NCBI RefSeq assembly: GCF_009649845.1
Contig: NZ_WJIE01000005.1
Location: 434,001-498,000 of the forward strand
DNA from: Polyangium spumosum
Lineage (GTDB): Bacteria; Myxococcota_A; Polyangia; Polyangiales; Polyangiaceae
Length of the DNA stretch: 64,000 bases
Direction of reading: 5' to 3'
Shown here piece after piece: positions 16,901 through 26,796 of this stretch. Numbering within the stretch: position 1 is the stretch's first letter; each line of letters begins with the position of its first letter. The notes below the pieces were generated by a model that saw only the letters and a program-made list of their open reading frames with translations, had not been told where the DNA came from and made no database searches. The position numbers were made by a program, and so were the translations under genes.

Positions 16901-17974
16901 CGCTTGCTTCTTCGCCCCCTTCTTCTCCGCGACCGCCGGCAACACCACGCTCGTGATGTCCGACGACGACGACACCGTGATCGGCGCGCCCGCCTCGTCC
17001 GTGAACCGCAAGCGCACGCGACCCTCGTCCGAGGTCGCGCCCGAGCAGACCTTCACCGCGACGAGGTGCGGCCCCGGCGTCGGCTCGATCCGCGCGGCCA
17101 GCCGATCCAGCACGAGGCGCGGATGCACCTCCTCGCTCATCGCGACGTCCGCGCCGTCCCAGAGCAGCCGCACCTTGCCGGTCGACGCCACGCGCACGAC
17201 GACGGGCTTCTGCGCCTGGCCCTTGGGCGGGTTCGCGAAGACGACCTTCGACGCGAGGTACGTGCAGCTCTCGGCCCGCGGGTGGATGTAGAGGTCGAGC
17301 GGGACGCCGCGCCACGTCGACGACTGCGGCAGGATGCGCCGCCACGCGACGTCGTAGACGCCCCACGAGTGACGCGCCGACACGTCATTGAACTTCTGCC
17401 CCGGCGCCTCGGGGCCTTCCTTGTCGCGGATGCCTTCGCCCTTGTCCTGGAACGGCCCGAGGATCGCCATCGAGCGCACGAGCCCCGTCGTATCCGGCGC
17501 GAGGTCGTACGCGATCACCTTCGATCCGGTCCACGCGCGCCCTGCCGGGCTCGGCGAGAGCCACGCCGCGAGCGCCCGCGCGTCCCCTGCGACCGGCGAC
17601 TTCGACGCGGCCACCACGCGCAGGCCCTGGCGCACCTTCCCGAGCGACGCGCGCTCGTCGAGCGTCGTCGCCACGAGCAGCCCCGCCAGCGCGTCCGGCC
17701 CGCCCGCCCTCGCTCGCTGGAGCGCGAGATCCACCATCGGATCCGGCTGCGCCGCCGTCCAGCGTGGAGGCGCCTTGGGGAGCGGCGCGGCGGGTTTGTC
17801 CTTCGCCGGATCGGCCTTTTTCCCGGGCGATTGCGCGAGCGCCGTGCCCGAGACGAGCCCGAGCGTGATCACCCACGCGACGCCTCGCCTCCATGGCGCT
17901 CCGCTGCGCAGACGTCGTGTTCCTTCGCCGATGGCCTGCGCGATCGAAGACCTTTCCATGGGTACTCGATGCAT
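13952..17974 (-). CDS. DUF3857 / transglutaminase-like exported protein
   Basis: 1340 residues. The N-terminal signal or anchor segment is GVAWVITLGLVSGTALAQ, preceded by Arg residues. The first ~700 residues are helical and repeat-like. DUF3857 spans about 740-930 (HWTRHVTYHADRRV, ARVHRKDGSIALPEE). It is followed by a transglutaminase/protease-like core with a recognisable triad: Cys in RKQGDCDDKAMLL near 1003, His in MFDHGIAYI near 1048, Asp in WLDATSP near 1068. The C-terminal ~200 residues are beta-rich. ATG 17974 is used; ATG 17959 is an alternative. The triad suggests a real cysteine hydrolase or transglutaminase in the periplasm. Its relative at 1-2750 has the same opening order. The small exported protein at 18045 starts divergently 70 bp away. 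Confidence 0.88.
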   Translation of the reverse strand: MHRVPMERSSIAQAIGEGTRRLRSGAPWRRGVAWVITLGLVSGTALAQSPGKKADPAKDKPAAPLPKAPPRWTAAQPDPMVDLALQRARAGGPDALAGLLVATTLDERASLGKVRQGLRVVAASKSPVAGDARALAAWLSPSPAGRAWTGSKVIAYDLAPDTTGLVRSMAILGPFQDKGEGIRDKEGPEAPGQKFNDVSARHSWGVYDVAWRRILPQSSTWRGVPLDLYIHPRAESCTYLASKVVFANPPKGQAQKPVVVRVASTGKVRLLWDGADVAMSEEVHPRLVLDRLAARIEPTPGPHLVAVKVCSGATSDEGRVRLRFTDEAGAPITVSSSSDITSVVLPAVAEKKGAKKQAKVDPAKEARVPAEIKPPRGVTRVKTQLEAGLDVGASPTPEVALRAAILRTLGGAEDARSPRAPGLLEAALRGKETSPDLLALAGYVSPFGAERSERLNLAFERGRASKDEAAAGFAQRRLFEASLAARYPDWAISRVREAPLAQATDLEARLLKIAGRSHMGAQGAYRAHRDELLAMTGEGRGRAPTAVWAELSSVTRADPQTALLAARKLVEQRAGARDSRYVAAFRAQGGAELERAAAESLPHQRSADELVAIGRLLLDAGRNAWAREVFYVATLLSPNKASAFDGLAAARKAVLADEARRGAPPSEPAERVTEALSRALALEPTDQQRKAEIALRTRTTQGKTTMPDEQSIVQPSVFLARAKANPAKKGEVFDRQLHWTRHVTYHADRRVSQLMHYAREIVVEPRTEMDLYESDIPTEGDRTELLFARVHRKDGSIALPEEQGGGGRGVYVRWPKLSSGDVVEVCVRSWTRDPVGRRGDAPFYFIDYVGSMDTRPILFNEVVVEAPAASPLAVDVINGKADRTETKTVGDRLIQRFVWDNPTNVRDEPLAPPIAETVPVLVGSTFAGWADFRSWYRSAIEGFSTPDERIKELAAELTKGKKTRDEKIRAVFDYVADSIRYVNYVSGEAWLPNRPQISLARKQGDCDDKAMLLITLLKAIGIEATEVLVQTRYTGQSMLLRSEKVAVPMFDHGIAYIPAKDGAPAMWLDATSPQSRMGPLPAMDARTLAFFIDDGPAKMVETPASSPDDHGIDAEWKIELDTSGRGKLTANERHVGDAAFELRTNLVEPDARKQWAEQYLTGKWVPGVELTGEVGFDGALPNGAAKLSYEATSQGIARREGNELVVPVSDTATLTSQLAPLSSRTLPVVLPPFLAPRHETRAITIVPPEGYVFAELPPGGEEAGGEFGRAKIEFSPGEGGAVVVKRTLVFDMSTIPLDKYTKWRAWLQRVDGLMHRVVRLVPGEPAKTAPQKTAQKGGAR

Positions 17975-18044
17975 AGCGCGGTCGCTCGGGGGGAGCGAGT
18001 CCCTCTTCTTGGCCCACGCCGCGGCGCGCCTTTAGCCTGCGCGC

Positions 18045-18539
18045 ATGCGCCGCGTCTCTCGCTTGGTCGTCGCCCTCGCGCTCGCCTTGACCGCCTCGCT
18101 CGCGCCCGCGGAGAGCGCCTTCGCGAAGGGCAAGGCCCGGGTCGAGTGGACCCGCGTCGACGCCCCGGAAGGGAAAAAAGACGGCGATCGGATCGCCCGC
18201 ACCCTGCGCGGCCTCCTCAAGGAGGCCAGCCGCAAGGCCGATTTCGGCAAGTCCGGCAAGGTCGCTCTCCGCGCGAAGATCACCGAGTACGTCGTCGAGA
18301 AAAAGGGCGACGTCCTGCGCATCCGCTGCACCGTCATCGGCCGCGTCGAGGGCGGACCCAGCGCCAAGAGCCGCGTCTCCTTCGGCGGCGACCCGAAGGA
18401 CCCGAAGGGCCTCGAGAAGCAGGTCCTCTCCACGGTCGCCCACGGCGTCACGAGCCGCCTGGCCGCGATCGCCCGCTCCCGCGCCGAGGCCGAAGAAAAG
18501 AAGAAAAAAGCGGCCCGTGACGCCGCGGACGAGAACTGA
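18045..18539 (+). CDS. Small exported protein of unknown function
   Basis: 164 residues with a good Sec signal peptide (MRRVSRLVVALALALTASLAPAESAFA, cleavage likely after AFA). The mature part is basic, with a predicted alpha/beta core (VALRAKITEYVVEKKGDVLRIRCTVIGRV) and a Lys/Glu/Ala-rich helical tail (SRAEAEEKKKKAARD). I do not recognise the domain. Similar short secreted proteins are common in myxobacteria. It is transcribed divergently from the transglutaminase-like gene and lies 60 bp before the hemerythrin gene on the same strand. Confidence 0.75.
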   Translation: MRRVSRLVVALALALTASLAPAESAFAKGKARVEWTRVDAPEGKKDGDRIARTLRGLLKEASRKADFGKSGKVALRAKITEYVVEKKGDVLRIRCTVIGRVEGGPSAKSRVSFGGDPKDPKGLEKQVLSTVAHGVTSRLAAIARSRAEAEEKKKKAARDAADEN

Positions 18540-18599
18540 ACACGTTTCGCTCTCGCCTCTCGACCCTCGCGGCAAATTGATTTAGTCCAGAGAGTCGAC

Positions 18600-19022
18600 A
18601 TGGAATACGACCGCATGCTCGCGACGCTCTTCGAGGAAGAAGACCGCGCGCGCGAGATGGCGAGCAAGCTGATGAAGGTCTCCCAGGAGTCGCGCGAGGC
18701 GGCCTCCGCGGAGCGTCAAAGCCTCGTCGCTTTCCTCAAGGGCCCGATGGAGCGGCACATGGCATACGAGGAGCGCGCGGTCTTCCCGCAGCTCGACCGC
18801 CGCGGCCTCGGCGCCGAGGTGCAAGTCGCGCTGCGTCACCACGCGATGATCCGCGAAGACGCCGAAAAGCTCGCGGCCGCGAGGCCCGGTGACGACGTGA
18901 GCCAACTCATCTTCGACGTGGCGCGCCGCATGCTGCACCACACGAATTTCGAGGGAGATTACATCTACCCCGAGCTCACCTACGAAGCGTGGCGCGACCT
19001 CATGAAGGAGACCGCGGGGTGA
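18600..19022 (+). CDS. Hemerythrin HHE-domain protein
   Basis: 140 residues forming a single four-helix HHE domain. Metal-ligand motifs are visible: ERHMAYEERAVFP (H...E), RHHAMI, and LHHTNFEGDYIYPEL near the C-terminus. These match the DUF438/hemerythrin-cation-binding pattern. Such proteins bind a di-iron centre and serve in oxygen, nitric oxide or iron-stress handling; no fused signalling domain is present. It precedes a Ser/Thr kinase gene by 73 bp on the same strand, so the pair could be co-transcribed. Confidence 0.88.
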   Translation: MEYDRMLATLFEEEDRAREMASKLMKVSQESREAASAERQSLVAFLKGPMERHMAYEERAVFPQLDRRGLGAEVQVALRHHAMIREDAEKLAAARPGDDVSQLIFDVARRMLHHTNFEGDYIYPELTYEAWRDLMKETAG

Positions 19023-19095
19023 AACCTATCCGCACCGAGAGCGAGCTGCGGATCTCGACATCTGCCCTGGCCGCCACGTACTCTGTGGGTTCCTG

Positions 19096-20967
<1,872 letters not shown>

Positions 20968-20972
20968 AAGAG

Positions 20973-21010
20973 AAAAACCCCGCGCCGCGGAGAGCGGCTG
21001 CGGGGTTTTT
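20973..21010. terminator. Bidirectional intrinsic terminator between kinase and dnaK
   Basis: A perfect 11-bp inverted repeat, AAAAACCCCGC (20973-20983) and GCGGGGTTTTT (21000-21010). A nested GCCGC/GCGGC stem lies inside it. The A run on one side and T run on the other make it work for both converging genes. Confidence 0.93.
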
Positions 21011-21059
21011 GGTGGGGACGCCCCGGCGGGTTTGGCCGGGGCGACCTCGCGGTTACGGA

Positions 21060-22964
21060 TCAGGAGCCCTCTTCGAACTCCGCGTCGATGACGCCGTCCT
21101 TGCCCTTGCCACCGGCGGGCGGGGGCGGGGCGCCGCCGTCACCGGGCGGGGCGCCGCCCTGCGGACCGGCCTTCTCGTACATCACGCTCGCGATGCGGTG
21201 CATCTCCTTCTCGAGCTTCTCGAGCGAGGCCTGCACGGCCGCGTCGTCCTGCTTCTCGATCGCCTGACGACCCTCGGCCACGATGCCGTTCAGCGCGGAC
21301 ACGTCGCTCTCGGGCAGCTTGTCCTTGTTGTCGGCGATCGTCTTTTCGATCGTGTAGCAGAGGTTGTCGAGCTTGTTGCGCCGCTCGATCTCCTCGCGAC
21401 GGCGCTTGTCCTCGGCCTCGTGCTCGCCGGCCTCGCGGACCATACGCTGGATCTCGTCCTCCTTGAGGCCGCCGGAGGCCGTGATCGTGATGCGCTGATC
21501 CTTGCCCGTCGCCATGTCCTTCGCGTGCACGCTCAGGATGCCGTTCGCGTCGATGTCGAACGTCACCTCGATCTTCGGCACGCCGCGCGGCGCCGGCATG
21601 ATGCCCTCCAGGTGGAAGCGGCCGAGCGTGCGGTTGTACCGCGCCTCGGTGCGCTCGCCCTGCAGCACGTGCACCTCGACCGAGGGCTGGCTGTCGGTCG
21701 CCGTCGAGAACGTCTCCTTCTTCTGCGTCGGGATCGTCGTGTTGCGCGGGATCATCACCGTCATCACGCCGCCGAGCGTCTCGACGCCGAGCGAGAGCGG
21801 CGTGACGTCGAGCAGCACGAGGTCCTTCACGTCGCCCGAGAGCACGCCGGCCTGGACCGCGGCGCCGACGGCCACGACCTCGTCCGGGTTCACGCCCTTG
21901 TGCGGCTCTTTGCCGAAGAACTTCTTCACCGTCTCCTGCACGAGCGGGATACGCGTCGAGCCGCCGACGAGCACGACCTCGTCGATCTGCTGCGGCGTCT
22001 TCTTCGCGTCCGAGAGCGCCTTGCGCACGGGCTCCATCGTCCGCTCGATGAGCGGCCGGATCATCTGCTCGAGCTTCGCGCGGCTGAGCGGCTTCTGCAG
22101 GTGCTTCGGGCCCGACGCGTCGGCCGTGAGGAACGGCAGGTTGATCGTCGTCTCCTGCACGTTCGACAGCTCGATCTTCGCCTGCTCCGCCGCGTCCTTC
22201 AGGCGCTGCACGACCATCTTGTCGTTCGAGACGTCGATGCCCGTGTCCTTCTTGAACTCGGCGACCAGCCAATCCATCACGAGGTGGTCGACGTCGTCGC
22301 CGCCGAGGTGCGTGTCGCCGTTCGTCGAGATGACCTGCACGACGTTGTCGCCGACCTCGAGGATCGAGATGTCGAACGTGCCGCCGCCGAAGTCGTAGAC
22401 CGCGATGACCTCGTCGCTCTTCTTGTCGAGCCCGTACGCGAGCGCGGCCGCGGTCGGCTCGTTGACGATGCGCTTGACGTCGAGGCCGGCGATGCGACCG
22501 GCGTCCTTCGTCGCCTGGCGCTGCGAGTCGTTGAAGTACGCGGGGACCGTGATGACCGCCTCGGTCACCTTCTCGCCGAGGTAGTCCTCCGCCGCCTTCT
22601 TCAGCTTCTGCAGGACCTTCGCCGAGACCTCCGGCGGCGAGTGCTGCTTGCCGCGCAGCTCGATGGTGGCGTCGCCGTTCTTGCCCTTCACCACCTTGTA
22701 CGGGACGCGCTTGGTCTCTTCCGTCACCTCCTCGAAGCGGCGACCGACGAAGCGCTTCGCCGAGTAGATGGTGTTGAGCGGGTTCGTGACGGCCTGGCGT
22801 TTCGCGATCTGCCCGACGAGCACCTCGCCTTTGTCGTCGAACGCGACGACCGAAGGCGTGATCCGCGAGCCTTCCTCGTTGACGATGACCTTGGGCTCCT
22901 TGCCCTCCATCACCGCGACAACGCTGTTCGTCGTGCCGAGATCGATGCCGATGATCTTGCCCAT
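21060..22964 (-). CDS. dnaK: Molecular chaperone DnaK (Hsp70)
   Basis: 634 residues, full length. The ATPase domain opens with [20 protein letters not shown] and carries the phosphate loops [14 protein letters not shown] and [12 protein letters not shown]. The substrate domain has [16 protein letters not shown], and the helical lid ends with the acidic VIDAEFEE tail typical of DnaK. A Gly/Pro-rich stretch precedes the tail. A strong ribosome site (GGAGGAAAAG) precedes ATG 22964. It is a cytosolic ATP-dependent folding chaperone working with DnaJ and GrpE, neither of which is adjacent, so the gene stands alone. A vegetative-type promoter is visible about 160 bp upstream and no CIRCE element was found. 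Confidence 0.99.
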   Translation of the reverse strand: MGKIIGIDLGTTNSVVAVMEGKEPKVIVNEEGSRITPSVVAFDDKGEVLVGQIAKRQAVTNPLNTIYSAKRFVGRRFEEVTEETKRVPYKVVKGKNGDATIELRGKQHSPPEVSAKVLQKLKKAAEDYLGEKVTEAVITVPAYFNDSQRQATKDAGRIAGLDVKRIVNEPTAAALAYGLDKKSDEVIAVYDFGGGTFDISILEVGDNVVQVISTNGDTHLGGDDVDHLVMDWLVAEFKKDTGIDVSNDKMVVQRLKDAAEQAKIELSNVQETTINLPFLTADASGPKHLQKPLSRAKLEQMIRPLIERTMEPVRKALSDAKKTPQQIDEVVLVGGSTRIPLVQETVKKFFGKEPHKGVNPDEVVAVGAAVQAGVLSGDVKDLVLLDVTPLSLGVETLGGVMTVMIPRNTTIPTQKKETFSTATDSQPSVEVHVLQGERTEARYNRTLGRFHLEGIMPAPRGVPKIEVTFDIDANGILSVHAKDMATGKDQRITITASGGLKEDEIQRMVREAGEHEAEDKRRREEIERRNKLDNLCYTIEKTIADNKDKLPESDVSALNGIVAEGRQAIEKQDDAAVQASLEKLEKEMHRIASVMYEKAGPQGGAPPGDGGAPPPPAGGKGKDGVIDAEFEEGS

Positions 22965-23126
22965 GGAAACTTTTCCTCCGAGACGTCGCGCACGGAATTC
23001 GGCGCATGCGAGGCAGAGCGGCCGGGAAGAGCCTGCCTGGGAAAACGCGAGCGGGATGGGCCGGAACCCTCTGAAATCCTTCTTGTTTTCTGAGTCGCTC
23101 CGGCTTCGCGGGTCGCTTCGGGGTCG

Positions 23127-23154
23127 AAAGTAACCACACGCCCCCTCACGTCAA
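23127..23154 (-). promoter_or_regulatory. Sigma70-type promoter for dnaK
   Basis: On the minus strand TTGACG (23154-23149), a 16-bp spacer, then TACTTT (23132-23127). The leader to the dnaK ATG would be about 155 nt. No CIRCE-type inverted repeat was found in 22965-23298. The remainder of that 334-bp gap holds only this promoter and the rpmE leader. Confidence 0.5.
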
Positions 23155-23236
23155 CGGAAGCGCTGGCAGAACTCGGAAAAATCCATGCCCGGGGCCGGCC
23201 GTCCTGGAAGAACCCGCCCGGAAACGATCCCGTCCC

Positions 23237-23263
23237 TTGCGATCTCGGGGAGGTGCATGCTAA
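23237..23263 (+). promoter_or_regulatory. Possible sigma70-type promoter for rpmE
   Basis: TTGCGA (23237-23242), a 15-bp spacer and TGCTAA (23258-23263), followed about 20 nt later by GGAGGAAGG and the rpmE ATG at 23299. The spacer is short, so the call is tentative. Confidence 0.3.
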
Positions 23264-23298
23264 GAGGCTCGGCCCTTCTTCGGAGGAAGGACCGCGCC

Positions 23299-23511
23299 AT
23301 GAAGCAAGGCATCCATCCCAACTACGTCATGTCGACGATCAACTGCGCCTGCGGCTCGGTCGTCACCACCCGCTCGACCCGCGGCAGCTTCACCACCGAC
23401 ATCTGCTCCGCGTGCCACCCGTTCTACACGGGCAAGGCGAAGGTCATGGACGTCGCCGGTCGCGTCGACCGCTTCCGCAAGAAGTACGCGCAGACGCAAA
23501 AGGCGACCTGA
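23299..23511 (+). CDS. rpmE: Ribosomal protein bL31
   Basis: 70 residues: MKQGIHPNYV, then two zinc-ligand pairs (INCACGS and ICSACHPF) and the FYTGKAKVMD stretch typical of bL31. It is the zinc-containing C+ form because all four Cys are present. GGAGGAAGG sits 8 nt before the ATG. The order rpmE - DUF1385 - prfA is a conserved translation-linked neighbourhood in many bacteria. Confidence 0.98.
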   Translation: MKQGIHPNYVMSTINCACGSVVTTRSTRGSFTTDICSACHPFYTGKAKVMDVAGRVDRFRKKYAQTQKAT

Positions 23512-23514
23512 AAC

Positions 23515-23575
23515 CCGCGGAATTCCCGTTCCGCGGCTTCCCCCCCGTGGGGCGCCCGCTCTGCGGGGGGGCGCC
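23515..23575 (+). terminator. Two GC hairpins after rpmE
   Basis: The first is a perfect 8-bp stem, CCGCGGAA (23515-23522) with TTCCGCGG (23529-23536). The second pairs GGCGCCC (23551-23557) with GGGCGCC (23569-23575). There is no clear T tract, so they may attenuate or stabilise the mRNA end rather than terminate fully. Confidence 0.45.
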
Positions 23576-23611
23576 TCCCACTCGGGTACTTCCCGCGCTA
23601 GAGTCTTGCCG

Positions 23612-24727
23612 ATGAGCCAGGAAGTCGCGCGCCCGTACATCGGCGGGCAAGCCGTGATCGAGGGGGTCATGATGCGATCCCCCCGCTCGCTTTCCATCGT
23701 GTGCAGAAGGCGCTCGGGCGAGCTCGTGGTCCGTGAACGGGCCGCGCCCACGCTCGCCCAGGGCCCGCGCACCTGGCCGCTCGTGCGCGGCGTCGTCACC
23801 GTCGTCGAGTCCCTCAAGCTCGGCTCGCAAGCCCTGCGCTGGTCGGCCGATCTCTACGAGCAAGACCTGGACGACGAGGACAAGCCGAAGAGCAAGAAGC
23901 CGCCCTCGGCGAGCAACGTGCTCACGGCCCTGTCGCTCCCGATCCTCTCGATGGTGACCTCGGGCGGAGAGGCGGCGCCGTCCTCGGGCAGCAAGGGCGC
24001 GGGCGGGTTCGGGTTCATCTCGATCCTGTTCGCCATCGGCCTGTTCGTCGCGGCCCCGCAGGCCGGCGCCGAGGGCATCAACAAGCTCTTCCAGCTCGAC
24101 CTCGACGTGAGCTCGCCCGGCTTCCAGGCCCTCACGGGCGCGGCGAAGCTCCTCATCGTCGTCGGCTACATGCTGCTCATCCGGCAGGTCGCCGAGATCC
24201 GCCGCGTGTTCCAGTACCACGGCGCCGAACACAAGGCGATCTCGACCTACGAGGCCCAGGAAGAGCTCACGGTCGAGAACGCGGCCAAAAAGACCACGCT
24301 CCACGCGCGCTGCGGCACCACGTTCCTCGTGATGGTCGCGCTCGTGTCGATCCTCGTCTTCTCGGCCATCGGCGCGTTTTTGCCGACGATCCCCGGCGGG
24401 CGGCTCGCGCAGAGCGTGGGCTTCTTCTTCATGAAGCTGCCCTTCCTGCCGTTCATCGCGGCCATCACGTACGAGCTGCAGCGCTTCTTCGCGCGCTTCT
24501 GCACGGTGGGCCCGCTGCAGGTGCTCCTCTGGCCGGGCTTCCTCGTCCAGAAGATCACGACCGCGGAGCCCGAGCCCGCGCAGCTCGAGGTGGCGCTCGC
24601 GTCGCTCCGCGCGACCCTCTGGCGCGAAGCCGCGGCCCAGACCGCGCCGGCCGAGGTGCCCGACCGCGTCTTCCCGGACTACGGTCAGCTGCTCGCCGAC
24701 CCGGGCTACGTCGGCGCGCGCGTCTGA
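23612..24727 (+). CDS. DUF1385 (YqhQ-like) membrane protein
   Basis: 371 residues from ATG 23612. The N-terminal signature YIGGQAVIEGVMMRSPRS is diagnostic of DUF1385. Several hydrophobic helices follow (about residues 105-160 and 175-195), then the conserved HGAEHKAISTYE motif, HARCGTTFLVMV, and further helices with ITYELQRF and GPLQVLLWPG. Members sit in the membrane beside prfA and rpmE in many phyla; the molecular function is unsettled. The stretch with SNVLTALSLPILS is a variable insertion. It lies 16 bp before prfA and is probably co-transcribed with it. Confidence 0.93.
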   Translation: MSQEVARPYIGGQAVIEGVMMRSPRSLSIVCRRRSGELVVRERAAPTLAQGPRTWPLVRGVVTVVESLKLGSQALRWSADLYEQDLDDEDKPKSKKPPSASNVLTALSLPILSMVTSGGEAAPSSGSKGAGGFGFISILFAIGLFVAAPQAGAEGINKLFQLDLDVSSPGFQALTGAAKLLIVVGYMLLIRQVAEIRRVFQYHGAEHKAISTYEAQEELTVENAAKKTTLHARCGTTFLVMVALVSILVFSAIGAFLPTIPGGRLAQSVGFFFMKLPFLPFIAAITYELQRFFARFCTVGPLQVLLWPGFLVQKITTAEPEPAQLEVALASLRATLWREAAAQTAPAEVPDRVFPDYGQLLADPGYVGARV

Positions 24728-24743
24728 ACCGGACCTACCCCCC

Positions 24744-25835
24744 ATGTTGCCGATCACGAAGCTCGAAGCCGTGGCGCGGCGCTACCGGGAGCTCGAGCAC
24801 CTGCTCTGCTCGCCCGAGGTGCTCGCCGATCACGCGAAGCTGCAGAAGCTCAACAAGGAGCGCACGGAGCTCGAGCCCGTCGTGGCGCAGTTCGCGCGCC
24901 TCAACGACATCGAGCGCCGCATCACCGAGGACCGCGAGGTGCTCGGCGACCCGGAGCTCGGCGAGCTCGCGCGCGCGGAGCTGCCCGAGCTCGAGGCCGA
25001 ACGCGACACGATCGCGCACGAGCTCGAGCTCCTGCTCCTGCCCAAGGATCCGGCCGACGCGAAGAACACGATCGTCGAGATCCGCAGCGGCGAGGGCGGC
25101 GAGGAGGCGGCGCTCTTCGCGGCCGACCTCTTCCGCATGATCGGCCGGTACGCCGAGACGAAGCGCTGGAAGGTCGAGATCCTCAGCGTGAGCGAGGCCT
25201 CGGCCGGCGGGTACAAGGAGGTCATCGCGCTCGTCACGGGCCAGGACGTCTACTCGCACCTGCGTTACGAGGGCGGCGTGCACCGCGTGCAGCGCGTGCC
25301 CGCGACCGAGGCGCAAGGCCGGATCCACACGTCGACGGCGACGGTCGCGGTCTTGCCCGAGGCCGACGACGTCGACGTGAAGATCGAGGACAAGGACCTC
25401 GACATCTCGATCGCGGCCTCCGGCGGCCCCGGCGGACAGGGCGTGAACACGACGAACAGCGCGGTGCAGATCCGCCACATCCCCACGGGGCTCATCGTCA
25501 AGTGCCAGGACGAGCGCTCGCAGCTCAAGAACAAGGCGAAGGCGCTGAAGGTGCTGAAGAGCCGCCTGCTCGACATCGAGCGCCAGCGCCAGGATGACGC
25601 ACTCAGCGCCGAGCGGCGCACGATGGTCGGCTCGGCCGAGCGGTCGCAGAAGATCCGCACCTACAACTACCCGCAGAACCGCGTCACCGATCACCGCATC
25701 GGCCTCACGTTGCACAAGCTCGACCGCATCATGGACGGCGACCTCGACGAGCTGCTCGCCGCGCTGCGCACCCATCGCCAGGCCGAGCTCCTGAAGCAGG
25801 GCGGCGCGGAGGCACGCCCCGTCGTGGCCGAATGA
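24744..25835 (+). CDS. prfA: Peptide chain release factor 1
   Basis: 363 residues, the usual RF1 length. The codon-reading tripeptide lies in RVPATEAQGRIHTS (PAT, so UAA/UAG specific). The catalytic GGQ is in SGGPGGQGVNTTNSAVQI near residue 230, followed by QDERSQLKNKAKALKVLKSRL. The protein ends the reading at UAA/UAG codons in the ribosomal A site. The next gene overlaps its stop by 4 bp. A prmC methylase gene, often next to prfA, is not present here. Confidence 0.98.
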   Translation: MLPITKLEAVARRYRELEHLLCSPEVLADHAKLQKLNKERTELEPVVAQFARLNDIERRITEDREVLGDPELGELARAELPELEAERDTIAHELELLLLPKDPADAKNTIVEIRSGEGGEEAALFAADLFRMIGRYAETKRWKVEILSVSEASAGGYKEVIALVTGQDVYSHLRYEGGVHRVQRVPATEAQGRIHTSTATVAVLPEADDVDVKIEDKDLDISIAASGGPGGQGVNTTNSAVQIRHIPTGLIVKCQDERSQLKNKAKALKVLKSRLLDIERQRQDDALSAERRTMVGSAERSQKIRTYNYPQNRVTDHRIGLTLHKLDRIMDGDLDELLAALRTHRQAELLKQGGAEARPVVAE

Positions 25836-26410
25836 TCCCGCGGCCCGACCTCGAGGCGCTGCTCGTCGCGCTCGTGCTCGTCCCGGGGACGTACGCGCGT
25901 AACCGCTTCTTCGCCCTCTACACCGACCCCGCGGCGGCCCGCGTGCGCCGCCGCGCCCAGCTCCTGCGCAGCGTCATCGCCGAGGTCACGCAGAGAGATC
26001 CCGCGCGCCGCGGGCACGTGGTCGCGATCGACGAACACGAGGGCGGCGGCGCGAGCTTCACGTACGTCGTGCCCTCGTTGAACTTGCGCCGCACGACGAC
26101 GCTCTCCGAGCTCGAGTTCGCGATCGTCCGGTACACGCTCTCGCGCCGCGCGCCCGCCGCGTCGCCGGACGAGACGATGTTCGCGCCGCTCGGCGAGGAC
26201 GATCCGGCGAGGGCGCGTATCGAGGACGCGCTGCGAAGGCTCGCGCCCGACCTCGCCGCGCTCGGCGCGGGTGATCCGCTCGCCGTGGACGAAGGTTCGG
26301 ACCTCGACGAGGCGGACGATCCGGACGAACACGATCCATCGGAATCCTGCGCGCCTTCCCCCGCGCCTTCCGGTCTTTCTTCTTTACCCGAGGGAGCGAC
26401 CGAGCGATAA
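25832..26410 (+). CDS. Unknown protein coupled to prfA
   Basis: 192 residues, starting within the prfA stop (ATGA overlap). An N-terminal hydrophobic stretch (LEALLVALVLVPGTYARNRFFALY) is followed by RVRRRAQLLRSVI, a predicted beta segment and a low-complexity acidic Asp/Glu/Ser/Pro tail. I do not recognise the family. The opening, with Pro-Gly-Thr-Tyr-Ala-Arg-Asn, suggests a conserved lineage-specific protein. Its tight coupling to prfA and its position before the HIT gene argue that it is a real gene. Confidence 0.7.
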   Translation: MIPRPDLEALLVALVLVPGTYARNRFFALYTDPAAARVRRRAQLLRSVIAEVTQRDPARRGHVVAIDEHEGGGASFTYVVPSLNLRRTTTLSELEFAIVRYTLSRRAPAASPDETMFAPLGEDDPARARIEDALRRLAPDLAALGAGDPLAVDEGSDLDEADDPDEHDPSESCAPSPAPSGLSSLPEGATER

Positions 26411-26440
26411 GGCGAGCTTCGGGCAGCCGGGGAGGACGAG

Positions 26441-26779
26441 ATGTGCATCTTCTGCAAGGTCGCGAAGAAAGAGATCCCTGCGCGGATCGTGCTCGAGGAC
26501 GATGATCTCGTGGCGTTCCACGACATCAACCCCGTGGCGCCGATCCACGTCCTCGTGATCCCCAAGCAGCACATCACGGGGATCGGCGACGTGACCGACG
26601 AGCACGCGCTCGTGCTCGGCAAGCTGCTCGTCGCCGCGCGACGCGTGGCCGAGGACGCGGGGCTCTTGCAGTCGGGCTTCCGCGTGGTCGTCAATCACGG
26701 CCAGCACGCAGGCCAGACCGTGCATCACGTCCACGTCCACGTGCTCGGCGGTCGGCCGCTCGCCTGGCCGCCGGGCTGA
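26441..26779 (+). CDS. HIT family nucleotide-binding hydrolase (HINT-like)
   Basis: 112 residues. MCIFCKVAKKEIPA carries the CxxC of the HINT subgroup, followed by DDLVAFHDINPVAPIHVLVIPK and the histidine triad QTVHHVHVHVLGGRPL at the C-terminus. HINT proteins hydrolyse purine nucleoside phosphoramidates, with the middle triad His as nucleophile. The length and both motifs are standard. It is probably co-transcribed with the unknown gene 30 bp upstream and the lipoprotein 17 bp downstream. Confidence 0.97.
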   Translation: MCIFCKVAKKEIPARIVLEDDDLVAFHDINPVAPIHVLVIPKQHITGIGDVTDEHALVLGKLLVAARRVAEDAGLLQSGFRVVVNHGQHAGQTVHHVHVHVLGGRPLAWPPG

Positions 26780-26796
26780 TCCGAGCGAGGAGACCC

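Noticed and set aside
14030-18520. A ~1500-codon plus-strand open frame opposite the transglutaminase-like gene
   Set aside because: The composition (Arg/His repeats) is that of an antisense shadow, and the minus-strand protein has a catalytic triad and signal segment.
22965-23298. CIRCE or sigma32 element for dnaK
   Set aside because: No inverted repeat of the CIRCE type and no CTTGAA/CCCCAT pair was seen; a sigma70-like site fits better.
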